Shown here one piece after another: positions 9,520 through 18,504 of a stretch of 64,000 nt of DNA. The notes below the pieces were generated by a model. That model did no database searches. It was not told the origin of the DNA and saw only the letters and a list, made by a program, of their open reading frames with translations. A program made the translations under genes and the position numbers. Within the stretch, counting starts at the first letter, position 1, and each line of letters begins with the position of its first letter. This DNA is from Cymbomonas tetramitiformis (lineage: Eukaryota; Chlorophyta; Pyramimonadophyceae; Pyramimonadales; Pyramimonadaceae). Where the stretch lies: NCBI GenBank assembly GCA_001247695.2, contig LGRX02024702.1:1-64000 (forward strand). Reading direction: 5' to 3'.

Positions 9520-9608
9520 CCTCACTCGTGTTTTTACCAACTTCGTTTGCGTGTATACGCAGTAAAGCAGACCGTAGTGAAATTGAAATAACTATCAATC
9601 TGTCTGGG

Positions 9609-11429
9609 ATGTTTGCACTTGATGCGACAAGCCTGAGCTTTTCTAAACGGTCTTTGGCGTGTTTGCTCTTGTACGTGACACTCTTCGTGCTGACGTCCGT
9701 TTACATCAGTGAAATACACGTCCGATATCAACACCGCGTACAGGCCGAGCACGAGGCCATCGGTGAGACGGCCATGCGCATGAATGCGTACTGCGGGATT
9801 CTCTTGGTGGATCTCAACGATGCCTACTTACTGCACGCCCTTGCTCATTACGACGCGCTCAACTCGGTCGGCTTTAATAAGCTTACGTCCTCGCCGATCG
9901 GCCGCGCGCGGCACGCGCATTGGCAGATTGATGATATTATTGGGGATCTAAATTACTGTATCAGTAACACACCTCTGGATGAAATTACGTACGGTGTGAT
10001 GACTAAATACCACACGTATTTTCTGCAGCATCCCAACACCACCGATGCCTTGGCTGTCCAGAAATACATAAAAAACGAATTCTTTTCATTTACGGTCGAA
10101 GAAATTCACCACGTAAACAACGTACGCATCACCACTAGGATCGTTCAAAACTCTATCCGCACGCAGACGGAGGAGCATGAGGAGAACACGATCGAGAATT
10201 CGTCTCGTTCGCGTCGTCTGCTGATCGTACAAAACATATGCTCGTCGCTGTATCTTATTTTGGTGTTCACACCGGTGTGGGCTTTGGAGGTGTACAAGTT
10301 GCACCAGGAACAGTTGGATACGCGGATGCAGGGTTATCGGAGACTGCTGCACGATCTGAAAACGCCGATCGCTTGTATCCAAGCCTTGATACGTGACGAA
10401 ACCGGAATCGTCAAAACGATGTCCACCATATTGACCAACAGGATTCTTACGATAAACGCGATCGAAATCTTACCTAACTACAAGGTCGTTTGTCTTCGTC
10501 CTTATTTCGATAACGTGTACAATCTGTACAGACCGATGATCGACGCGATACCGAACGTGGAATTCGAATACCGCAACCACCTGCACGCGGGAGAGTGCGT
10601 GTACTTGGACGAGGACTGGACGATGAGATGCATCGAAAATTGTTTGACGAACTCTATCAAATTCACGACAGTCGGTTATGTCAGATTACAAGTATCGAGA
10701 ACGCAAGAACAACTGTCGATTGAGATAGACGACACCGGAAAGGGCATACCGCGCGCGCAACGTTTGTCCATCGTGAAGGATTGGATACAATTGCAGCAGC
10801 ATTCGGGCGGGATGGGTTTGGGACTGTCGACGGTCAGTACGTATCTGGACAAGATCAAAGGATCACTACAGATCGTGGACAACCCGGATTTTCCTGACGG
10901 TTCAAAAGGTATCAGAGTCCGAATGGTGTTACCGTACAAGGAGCCCGATTACGAAACGGCGGAACATGACGTGTCCGAATGCGCGGCGTCGTCGAACCCG
11001 AATCACGAAAACGCGCTGCGCGCGCGCGGGGAGCAAAACCGGCCTTCGTTAAAGTTGTTACTCGTGGAGGATGACAGGATACAAAGAATGATATTGAAAG
11101 CAAAGCTGCTCAAAACTGGCGTGTACGAGGTCACGGAGGCGGCCGACGGATCCGACGCTTTGACGAAATGCAAGAACACAAAATTCGATAGTCTGTTGAC
11201 GGATAAATCGATGCCCGTCATGGATGGGTTGACGTTTCTGCGGCGCTTGAATAAATCCACGTACAAGCCTTTGTTATGTGTGATGTATTCCGCGGACTGT
11301 ATCGATACGGAAACCAAAAGATTAAGGAAAGAACTCGAGATCGACTCCATATGGGACAAGACGGAAGGGGTCGATCGGATTGTTGAACACATGGTCCTAC
11401 AAGATCGGAAGAGATATTTCATCGTGTGA
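9609..11429 (+). CDS. Membrane-bound hybrid histidine kinase with receiver domain
   Basis: 606 aa from ATG 9609. A transmembrane helix near residues 15-37 and a second near 203-228 enclose an alpha-helical extracytoplasmic domain of about 165 residues that I cannot assign to a known sensor family. Then come the dimerisation/phospho-acceptor box LLHDLKTP (His about 247), the N box ENCLTNSIKFT (about 342), G1 DDTGKGIP (about 373) and G2 GGMGLGLS (about 399). The C-terminal receiver has the acidic pair VEDD (about 484), the phospho-acceptor Asp in TDKSMPVMDG (about 531) and the conserved Lys in WDK (about 582). All key residues are present, so a complete phosphorelay sensor is expected. Hybrid kinases are known in phaeoviruses such as Ectocarpus virus. 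No phosphotransfer partner is in the window. Confidence 0.92.
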   Translation: MFALDATSLSFSKRSLACLLLYVTLFVLTSVYISEIHVRYQHRVQAEHEAIGETAMRMNAYCGILLVDLNDAYLLHALAHYDALNSVGFNKLTSSPIGRARHAHWQIDDIIGDLNYCISNTPLDEITYGVMTKYHTYFLQHPNTTDALAVQKYIKNEFFSFTVEEIHHVNNVRITTRIVQNSIRTQTEEHEENTIENSSRSRRLLIVQNICSSLYLILVFTPVWALEVYKLHQEQLDTRMQGYRRLLHDLKTPIACIQALIRDETGIVKTMSTILTNRILTINAIEILPNYKVVCLRPYFDNVYNLYRPMIDAIPNVEFEYRNHLHAGECVYLDEDWTMRCIENCLTNSIKFTTVGYVRLQVSRTQEQLSIEIDDTGKGIPRAQRLSIVKDWIQLQQHSGGMGLGLSTVSTYLDKIKGSLQIVDNPDFPDGSKGIRVRMVLPYKEPDYETAEHDVSECAASSNPNHENALRARGEQNRPSLKLLLVEDDRIQRMILKAKLLKTGVYEVTEAADGSDALTKCKNTKFDSLLTDKSMPVMDGLTFLRRLNKSTYKPLLCVMYSADCIDTETKRLRKELEIDSIWDKTEGVDRIVEHMVLQDRKRYFIV

Positions 11430-11713
11430 TTCGGAATGGTGGAGTGATCGGGTTTCTTGTTGTGCAAAACCGCTCTCGGTAAAACTAAAATGAGCGCGTG
11501 CCTGATGCCTGTCTGACGGGTATCCTCGATTTCGACACTTCTGGATTCGTCGTGTTATTATTTTAAATGAAAAAATAATGTACATATTCCGTATAAATTG
11601 CCGACCGAGCTTGCGCACGCAAAAAAAACCTTCCTGCGCAACTACTCTTTATATGGTACCCAACGTCATATAGATACACGGGATAGAACACGCCACGCGC
11701 GGTAGCATACGGT

Positions 11714-12847
11714 ATGTCAGTTTTAAACGCGACGACCGGTGAAACTTGCCACTTCAAGATGGTCAAGCGTGATATCGGGATCGTGTCGGCCGTGTTAGAT
11801 GGAATTATCAAAGAAAAAGCTTTCCGAAATACTTTAAGGGGAGTAAGCAAACAGTTCGCGGATAATATCGCACCAAACTGCAGCTCTGAGTTGTGTCAGC
11901 AACTTGAGCGACATCCACGTTGTTTTGAATCATCAACAAATAAGATTATACACACGAGTGAATTTTGCACTTGTGACCATATAGTATTGAAAAGAACGAA
12001 CGCTGTGGGGCCATTTTTTGAAATATTTCGAATGGATGCGGAAAATCGGTTGTGCTTAAATTTGGATCCCGGCAACAATTTCTTCACTGTAAATAACGCC
12101 GAGTCTAGCGGTTTTGACATTATGATCCGAAAGATTCTCCAGGAGAGGGGTGATCCCAGCAGCCGGCAAACCATATCCTTCTGCGTCACAAAACGCGCTG
12201 GTTTGAGTTTTACAGGTCCTGGCTTTGACGGAGATATTAGTAAAGAACAATTTGTTATGTGCGGAAAGCCCGGCGTGCACGAAACTATTAAACGGTTTCC
12301 GTATCTCGATCCCGATATACGGATCACCGACGAATTTGGGGAACACTGGCCATTTATTTTCGCTCCTTTGGGTAAAGTCGTGATAAAACTACATAATACG
12401 CCGGCGCCGCCTAAAGTGTACCATTATTCCTGTATCGGGTGCGTTGCTCCGTTAGCAAAGTATATCCGAGCGAATGAATACACCGGTGAATTGGAAGCCG
12501 TTCCGTATGCAAATAAAGACGAGGCAACATTTTGTGTGTACTGGTCGACACACAGCCGGTACGTGCAAATTGCACAACACTTTAAGGAAGGTTGTCGGGG
12601 TGTTTTATTTACCAAACAGCGGGATTCCGATGACGAAACAGCTTATTGTACAGTCGAAGATAAATTAAGATTTTATCCTTGTGAGGAAACAGAATTCCTA
12701 CTATACCCTTCTCAGACGTCCTATAACTATCAAGAAGGGGTACCCTTCCGGTACACGATTTCCGAACTTTCATACCCACCACGTCCTCAGCCCGCGGAAG
12801 CCGGTGCGACCGCGCGCACGTCCGCGCACGACCAAAGCCACGCGTGA
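11714..12847 (+). CDS. Hypothetical protein, 377 aa
   Basis: Complete ORF, AT-richer than the kinase before it. Soluble-looking protein with an N-terminal helical part (DIGIVSAVLDGIIKEKAF) that could be an F-box-like adaptor, and a beta-rich remainder with spaced cysteines; the last 25 residues are a Pro/Ala/His-rich tail. A TATA-like TTTATATGG lies at about 11648-11656. Family not recognised. Confidence 0.7.
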   Translation: MSVLNATTGETCHFKMVKRDIGIVSAVLDGIIKEKAFRNTLRGVSKQFADNIAPNCSSELCQQLERHPRCFESSTNKIIHTSEFCTCDHIVLKRTNAVGPFFEIFRMDAENRLCLNLDPGNNFFTVNNAESSGFDIMIRKILQERGDPSSRQTISFCVTKRAGLSFTGPGFDGDISKEQFVMCGKPGVHETIKRFPYLDPDIRITDEFGEHWPFIFAPLGKVVIKLHNTPAPPKVYHYSCIGCVAPLAKYIRANEYTGELEAVPYANKDEATFCVYWSTHSRYVQIAQHFKEGCRGVLFTKQRDSDDETAYCTVEDKLRFYPCEETEFLLYPSQTSYNYQEGVPFRYTISELSYPPRPQPAEAGATARTSAHDQSHA

Positions 12848-12849
12848 TA

Positions 12850-13235
12850 AAGTTGTTAAGTTATCTGTCAAAGCTAGTTGATATTAAATTTAGGTTGCAG
12901 AGCAAGTTCGAAATTGCTGAGCCACACCGCTGACAGCTGTTTTATTTATACATTTATAATTGGCGGGTGCTACGTAAGGCCAAAACCCGACATAACCCGA
13001 TATCAGCTCGGTCGTATACTTGCTGCGCATTCCTCTGGTTGCTTACGCCTGACTTCGGTTGGGTTTCTCGGAAACCTCCATTTCTCATCATGATCGAAAC
13101 CGTCATAACGACATAGAGGGCATTGTGTTAGGGCGTGTGTCGGTACACACTCTGTGTGCATGGTTTTCAAACATTGTCGACACATGACCTTGTCAAAGTC
13201 GGTACACACGGCGATATCGATCGTGCAATATTTAT
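12850..13235. repeat. Dispersed repeat block B
   Basis: About 12892-13215 repeats block A (7042-7368) in direct orientation with scattered mismatches. The left end (about 12850-12897, with ctgtcaaagcta) is also shared with the 3' flank of the F-box-like gene at 13605-13650. On the minus strand it carries the eroded F-box tail (NFELALQPKF) and the RING reading frame listed next. Confidence 0.75.
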
Positions 13236-13269
13236 TTCGTTTTTTTGCGCGTACCATTTTGCTCGACAT
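13003..13269 (-). CDS. Small RING-like protein, 88 aa (possibly decayed)
   Basis: From ATG 13269 the frame reads MSSKMVRAKKRNKYC and then a RING second half (CRQCLKTMHTEC, then CPLCRYDG). The frame stays open up to an ATG at 13398, but that extension is Gly/Arg/Trp-rich and translates an unrelated GC-rich stretch. The first Cys-x2-Cys pair is replaced by CTIDIAVC spacing, so zinc binding at site 1 is doubtful. It is a direct paralogue of the truncated frame at 7160-7426, but here an ATG exists. Either a minimal RING-derived protein or a second decayed copy. Confidence 0.45.
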   Translation of the reverse strand: MSSKMVRAKKRNKYCTIDIAVCTDFDKVMCRQCLKTMHTECVPTHALTQCPLCRYDGFDHDEKWRFPRNPTEVRRKQPEECAASIRPS

Positions 13270-13629
13270 TGAGCCACGCGCAAGCCCGCGCGCCCATGTC
13301 CACGTTTTACGATCGGTCCAGCCCGCGCGGCCATATCCAACGGCCCACGTTGGCGGATTGCACACGCCCCTCGCACCGCCCAAAAGAGGGGGGGCCATTG
13401 CATCTTGCTCATAAACACTTACACACTTTTCTACAGCAAGAAAATAAACACGTAAGATATACCAGTCCGCAATGACGACAACTTTTAATATACAAACGAC
13501 TAGTGGCTGGATGTAAAGTTTATCTCAACAAATTATAAAAGGGCATCCACACAACTGCAAGCGGTACAGAGTTCCTCAAAACCGGTGGGCCGGTGCAGCT
13601 ATATAAAGTTGTCAAATAATCTGTCAAAG

Positions 13630-14421
13630 CTAAAGTATTTTAATTTTAGGATGAAAAGCAAGTTCCCAGTTATGTGGAAGCCACGCTTCACCAAAGCGTT
13701 GCCGCAAATGTTCGTTCGCATCCATTGTCCTGACGTAGAGGGTCCGCGCCAGCAGCCACTGCGCAAACTGACCGTTGTCGAAAAACCACCCTTCCCGCTT
13801 CCGTTTCTCGCTCTCCCGGCAGGCTTTGCAGACGTGATAGGACGTGTACACGGCCGATGGTGATGAGACGCAGCTGTCGCACAAGGTTCGCACTAGCGTT
13901 TGCTGCCGCAACCGAACGTCTTCACGCAGATTTGGGAACCGCGTAAAGGCAGAGTGCGCTTTGTGCAGAAATACGCGCTTACAGTCATCAAAACGCAACA
14001 GCGGCGAGTGTTTTGTTAATTTCAAGAAATCGCACACGACTCTCAGCACGGTCTCTCGGGCGTCGCAGAGGGTTTTTACGGCCTCGACCATGTCGGCCGA
14101 GGTGGCGACGGTCGCGCATAGCTCGACTGTTTCCTGGTACTTCGTCCCGATGCCGAGCAAACACTCTCTCAAAAGTATACGCCCGAGGATGCGACCTGAA
14201 AGGCCGACGAAACTTTGGCCCACGTTGAACGCTAGCGCCTGTGAAAGTTTCAACGGCTCCGCGGGCAATAATCGATCGTTCCGATAAGCCAGGTAAAACC
14301 AAGGGCAAGCGTAAGCCAATATACGAATCTGCGTGATGTTCAGATGGCAAAGAATGTGTGCCTTCCACACTTCCAAGGGAAGACGATCGCCCAAAGCTAC
14401 GGAACGTCGCGGTGGCGGCAT
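13630..14421 (-). CDS. F-box-like protein, 263 aa
   Basis: I start at ATG 14421 (MPPPRRSVALGDRLPLEVW) because a minus-strand TATAAAAG box at 14471-14478 lies 50 bp upstream, inside the longer ORF that opens at 14517. The opening LPLEVWKAHILCHLN followed by ILAYACPWFYLAYR matches the helical F-box plan (Leu-Pro, then hydrophobic heptads). Four cysteines in CDSCVSSP and CKACRESEK could hold a zinc. F-box proteins dock to Skp1 and bring substrates to an SCF ubiquitin ligase; whether this one binds host Skp1 is inference. Its last residues (NWELAFHPKIK) recur as remnants in blocks A and B. Confidence 0.62.
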   Translation of the reverse strand: MPPPRRSVALGDRLPLEVWKAHILCHLNITQIRILAYACPWFYLAYRNDRLLPAEPLKLSQALAFNVGQSFVGLSGRILGRILLRECLLGIGTKYQETVELCATVATSADMVEAVKTLCDARETVLRVVCDFLKLTKHSPLLRFDDCKRVFLHKAHSAFTRFPNLREDVRLRQQTLVRTLCDSCVSSPSAVYTSYHVCKACRESEKRKREGWFFDNGQFAQWLLARTLYVRTMDANEHLRQRFGEAWLPHNWELAFHPKIKIL

Positions 14422-15222
14422 GCTGCTGTTCGTTATGGCGAAATATGAATCTGGGTGATGATGGTGAGCGCTTTTATAATTCGCTCGGAAACTCAAAAAG
14501 TGGATGTCGCGCGACATCGGCCACTAACTCGAAACGATCCAACGGTCGAGAGTAACCCGTGCATTGCGATGTCCAGGATCGACGACGACGAAGCTGTGTG
14601 CGGCTATCTGGCGGTCGTGGACAAGGGTAAGCTGAACGTGTTCCGTGTACCGCATCGTGCGATGCGCGCAATCGGTGTCGTGTAATCGCGAATCCGTGCG
14701 TTGATCGTGGGTGCGTATTCGTATAACTCTATGACGGTTTGCCCTCCAATTCTGGGGGGGGGAAGCCCAGGGGTAGTGATTCAGCTGCATTGTGCGAGCT
14801 GTAGCGTAGGCCCAATGGCCGTATTTCGGTGCACAGGGGTCAAGCAAGTACCTTGGGGTAATTTGCACGCCGGGGGGCTAAGGGGGGCGAGAAGAGCCTA
14901 TAAAACTTTTGCAGGAATTTCGGGGGTTAGTCATAGAGGTCCAGAGGGGATAGTGCAAAGCCGCCATGTTTCACGCGAGAGGTAAACTATAAATGACCTA
15001 TTCGGCGGCGGCCAGTCGTTTAAAGCTGCAACAAAATAACGGTACTGTATAGGTGTACGCGATTTATTATCTACGGTTCTCGTACGAATGACTCGTGTAC
15101 GCCGCACGATTTGATTTTCTGATCTGACGTATCGCAAAAATTTTGTCAATATTTGCACTGTCGTCATACAACTTGAATAAAGTAAGCAAGACCAAAACTA
15201 CTCCTTTATTTTCTGAATCCCT
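14422..15222. other. 800-bp stretch with at most one tiny ORF
   Basis: A 38-codon ORF at 14569-14685 (+; MSRIDDDEAVCGYLAVVDK) is protein-like but unsupported. There are Gly-like G-runs near 14753 and a TATAAAA at about 14899 with no usable ORF after it. The last 60 bp before 15223 are AT-rich and hold the promoter of the next gene. Nothing else is seen. Confidence 0.4.
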
Positions 15223-16011
15223 ATGGAGGCGCCACGGAAACAATCAGCAGACGAGAAAGTTTTGGAAGAAGGTAAAGGGATTGAATTATTACACTTACTA
15301 CAGTTGGTAGATGAACTGCCTTCATTACTTTCGCCACGAGATATATTTGCCCTTCTCTGTTTGAACAAGGCTTCTTTAAAGTATTACCTTGAGGAAATGT
15401 TTTCTTTAAAAGAAGAGCTAAAGAGATTTGCTGAGGAAGAACGAGTTGAGGCTGCGTCGCTGGTTATGCCGGCCGGTCCGTGCGGTGGAGGAGTCGAGTC
15501 TGCCAAAGGAATGGCGGACTGGGAAAAGGAGGCAGTAAAAAAATACTATAAGAATGCTTGTACACCGCTGGGTCAATTTGCGACCGCGTGTTTCAACGCA
15601 GCCCTTTATCACCATAGAGATACTTTGAGCCGCGTAGCGTATAAAGACTTGCCAACTGCGACGTTCGATCCTTTTGAAGTACGTGCGCTGCAGATCAAAA
15701 GTTTTCTGCACCAACGTTATTCCGGGCTAGAGAAGTTGGCGGATGAACATTCAAAATTACCCTCTTACCTCTTACCTTTTTTTCTAAAAAAAGTACAGAC
15801 AAATGGACATCGTGAGAGACTGCGATATGGGATAGAGGATGGGTTTTGCTGCCTAGAGGTAGGTTCCGCAGAGGTACACGACATTGCTTGCTTCTTTGCT
15901 GATGTGCTTTGGATAAGTTTGGACGACACAAACGGCAGTTCTTATTTGACGACCGAATGGTTTAAGAAAATAATTTACGAAGGTACGTGGAATACTGTTT
16001 TATGCTCTTAA
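15223..16011 (+). CDS. Hypothetical protein with F-box-like N-terminus, 262 aa
   Basis: Complete AT-rich ORF. Residues 20-70 (IELLHLLQLVDELPSLLSP, then IFALLCLNKASLKYYLEEM) have the spacing of an F-box-like helical bundle. A charged linker (EEERVEAAS) and a helical C-terminal half follow. No membrane segment. It sits 51 bp before another AT-rich gene on the same strand, with which it may share an origin. The F-box suggestion is weak. Confidence 0.68.
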   Translation: MEAPRKQSADEKVLEEGKGIELLHLLQLVDELPSLLSPRDIFALLCLNKASLKYYLEEMFSLKEELKRFAEEERVEAASLVMPAGPCGGGVESAKGMADWEKEAVKKYYKNACTPLGQFATACFNAALYHHRDTLSRVAYKDLPTATFDPFEVRALQIKSFLHQRYSGLEKLADEHSKLPSYLLPFFLKKVQTNGHRERLRYGIEDGFCCLEVGSAEVHDIACFFADVLWISLDDTNGSSYLTTEWFKKIIYEGTWNTVLCS

Positions 16012-16062
16012 AGTTTTTATTTTAAAAGAAAAAAAACTGAGGTTGTGCTACTTTTTGCAGTT

Positions 16063-16911
16063 ATGTCAAACCTCAAACCTTTTTTTGCCAAGGTCGACGA
16101 CATAACATTTCGTGAAACGCTTTGCTTGTTTCGAAAAGCTGCACCGAACGTCGAGGAACTTATTCCGGTACTGCTCACTTTGGGTCCACTCTCATACACT
16201 TTAAACAATGAGGTACTACCAGAACTCTTGAACAAATCAAGATATGTTCAAGATATACAGGAATATATGAAGCAAGTCCGTGACACTCCCGTACCGTTGC
16301 TGCAAGGCAACCTAAGAAACGTTTTTGATGCAAGAGAATGGGTCGACGTGTGTGAAAGGCTGTGCATTATTTCTTACTTTAAGGAGTATTATTTGCAGCA
16401 CTGGTTTGAGGAGTTGACGGGGTCTAATTACGAAGAGCCAGAGAAGTACAACCTCAGCAAACGGTTGGAGTTGTTTATGCTTCACACTGAATACGTTTTG
16501 GATCGGGTGTTCAAAAGCCAGGCAGAAAACAAATTTGACCCCGATTGGGTGCAGCTCTTTTGGACGTGTTTATTAACAGGACTACCATTCCCAAGCCGAC
16601 CCGCGCTGTTGTGTGCATGCTACTGCTACAGTCGTATTGATTTTGAAAATGTAGTTTTGACAATACCCGAAGGACACACAGAGGACAAACTGCTCTACGA
16701 AGCTTTGAGTAGGTTTTTTATAATTGGAGACAGTCTGCAAGGCGGTTTTCCAAACCTGTTGCGATTCACGAAAAAGTTTCTCACAATCTTTGACCACTGC
16801 GTCACTGTTATCGGCTTAGATTATTTTTCGAAGCAAGAGTCTACCGGCAAAGAGGAGGATCGGCGTGTATTGGATAGAGTCAAATGTGTTTTAGCTAAGA
16901 AGTCAGAGTGA
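16063..16911 (+). CDS. Hypothetical protein, 282 aa
   Basis: The longer frame opens at a GTG (16045); the first ATG is 16063 (MSNLKPFFAKVDDI). Strongly helical, Leu- and Phe-rich soluble protein ending in a basic tail (VKCVLAKKSE). No cysteine motif, signal peptide or membrane helix. Likely co-oriented partner of the 262-aa gene just upstream, with similar base composition. Family not recognised. Confidence 0.68.
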   Translation: MSNLKPFFAKVDDITFRETLCLFRKAAPNVEELIPVLLTLGPLSYTLNNEVLPELLNKSRYVQDIQEYMKQVRDTPVPLLQGNLRNVFDAREWVDVCERLCIISYFKEYYLQHWFEELTGSNYEEPEKYNLSKRLELFMLHTEYVLDRVFKSQAENKFDPDWVQLFWTCLLTGLPFPSRPALLCACYCYSRIDFENVVLTIPEGHTEDKLLYEALSRFFIIGDSLQGGFPNLLRFTKKFLTIFDHCVTVIGLDYFSKQESTGKEEDRRVLDRVKCVLAKKSE

Positions 16912-17033
16912 AACCGAAGCTTTCTCACCCTGCAACCTCGCTTTTATTAAAACTCTTTATGCTTGTATATATATTTTTTACTTTTCGACCTAAGCAGTAG
17001 CTTTACCTGTTTTCGCCCAATACTATACGGCGT

Positions 17034-17119
17034 TGCGTGTAAAATATATTGGCCTTTGTATGCTGCATTTGCTGATACTGCGAAGCCTTCTTGTTGACCG
17101 GTCACCGTGCGTTGTCGCC
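17034..17119 (-). repeat. Inverted copy of the block A promoter end
   Basis: The reverse complement of this segment matches about 7373-7462 (shared string gaccggtcaacaa and flanks tgctgatac, aatatatt). On the + strand it reads a conserved peptide (LLVDRSPCVV versus LFVDRSPYVV in block A) preceded by TATATT and an ATG at about 17059, but stops after about 30 codons. It seems to be the 5' end and promoter of a RING-family gene without its body. Confidence 0.65.
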
Positions 17120-17217
17120 GCACCTAAAAGAACCTTCGCGCAGCATGACCAATAGGCGGGCCGGCTGCAAGTTGCCGCTGGTCGCAAACGAGTGGGGTTT
17201 ATCAAGCCGGAGCCCTT

Positions 17218-17224
17218 TATAAAT
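17218..17224 (+). promoter_or_regulatory. TATA box (TATAAAT)
   Basis: TATAAAT ends 31 bp before the ATG of a 43-codon ORF at 17256, the same spacing as at larger genes. Confidence 0.45.
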
Positions 17225-17255
17225 CGCCCCAACCTGGTGTGTGATTTGGTAAAAC

Positions 17256-17387
17256 ATGGCCAAAGGCGGTCCGGGATCTGGCGGAAGGAGCTCCAGCAAG
17301 GTTTGCCCGTGCTGTGCACGCAACGCCGACAGGGAAGCTGCACCAACTTCGCACCGTCCGAACAGAATGAGCCCCGGCAGCACGTGA
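17256..17387 (+). CDS. Very small Cys-containing protein, 43 aa
   Basis: ATG 17256 lies 31 bp after a TATA box in a favourable context (aaacATGG). The peptide is Gly/Ser-rich at first (MAKGGPGSGGRSSS), then has a CPCC motif and ends in a Pro/Arg-rich tail. Too short to identify; the promoter spacing is the main support. Confidence 0.4.
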   Translation: MAKGGPGSGGRSSSKVCPCCARNADREAAPTSHRPNRMSPGST

Positions 17388-17649
17388 CGCTCAAGAACCG
17401 CGCCTACGGGTGCCGGTCGCATGCGCGAGGGTCGCGCGAACCTGCACCCTCACCGCCCGTGACGCACTCAGCACTCGCACTTGACACACGGCGCCGCATT
17501 CACGCATCGGCCAGCGATTGTTGTCATTTATCACGCCACTCCCTTACGTAGCTTCGAAATCGATCTCTCGATGCGCCAACATTACGTCCGTATATATATA
17601 TATATGCGCGCAAACCGTGTAAAACGCTCGCGCGGCACCGCCAAACACA

Positions 17650-18432
17650 ATGTTACACGTTGACGACGTGCGCGGCATGTGCAGCGAGTCCATGTTACAC
17701 AGCCAGCCGTCCGGCGACGGTACGCGCGAGGATGACGCGATGTCCGGCGGCCTGTTACGCAACGCGAGAACGAGCGTCAACGAGCGCAGCCACCGTCCGC
17801 GTACAGGCGACGGGGGCGGCGTCTCCCAAGATAACTTTTTAGCGAACGACGAGTTGGACGAGGTGGAGCACGTTCGGGCCCCCGGCGATTTGCCGCCGTA
17901 CAGCGCCGCGTTGCGCACGGAACCGCACGCGGTCGAACGATGCGTCGCCTGCATTTACGCGCAGCAAGCTGGTCCTGCCGAAACGGCTGCGGGCGTCGAC
18001 CAGCGCGAGCAACGAGCCGTTTTCGACGAAATGTTAGCGCTGATAAACGACAACTACCAGCGCGGCACCTCCAACCATCAGCTGGTGGACATGGTGCACG
18101 CCTTTTACGAGCGGGAGATCAAACCGTACTGGGATTGCGGCGACTGGGACAGACCGGCCATATGGAATCACATACTCTATCACATGGGCGACGATCGAAT
18201 ACAAAGCACGGAAATTCGATCCGCGCTGCTGATGCAGATTCAGGCCTTGCGGGAGGTCACGTGGATCAAGCGCTCCAACGGCGATCGCAACGGCGCGTGC
18301 GTCCCGGACCACAAGACGGTTCGACTGATGAACGAACTGATAAAAACACACAACTCGCTATTCGAATCGGCCGCGCGGCGACATCAGCAGTCTTTGCAGC
18401 AACAGCAGCGAAACGCGACCGGCAATACGTAG
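17650..18432 (+). CDS. Hypothetical protein, 260 aa
   Basis: Complete ORF preceded by a TATATA run at about 17590-17606. The first 90 residues are polar and disordered-looking; the second half is a folded helical domain beginning CVACIYAQQ and including FYEREIKPYWDCGDWD, IWNHILYHMGDD and KTHNSLFESAARRH, and ends in a Gln-rich tail. The Cys-x2-Cys and the Trp/His-rich stretch look conserved-type, as in virion or transcription-related proteins of large DNA viruses, but I cannot name a family. Convergent with the kinase-like gene downstream. Confidence 0.72.
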   Translation: MLHVDDVRGMCSESMLHSQPSGDGTREDDAMSGGLLRNARTSVNERSHRPRTGDGGGVSQDNFLANDELDEVEHVRAPGDLPPYSAALRTEPHAVERCVACIYAQQAGPAETAAGVDQREQRAVFDEMLALINDNYQRGTSNHQLVDMVHAFYEREIKPYWDCGDWDRPAIWNHILYHMGDDRIQSTEIRSALLMQIQALREVTWIKRSNGDRNGACVPDHKTVRLMNELIKTHNSLFESAARRHQQSLQQQQRNATGNT

Positions 18433-18504
18433 ATGGTGTTCGATAGGTACAGACCGTGCGTGCATTCAGCTGCGTATCATTAATTAAATCACCGATATCC
18501 GACC

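Noticed and set aside
13585..13863. 92-codon plus-strand ORF behind a TATATAAAG at about 13600
   Set aside because: It is antisense to the C-terminal part of the F-box-like gene, whose sequence is repeated in protein-conserving copies elsewhere; the TATA-like string belongs to the shared 3' flank.
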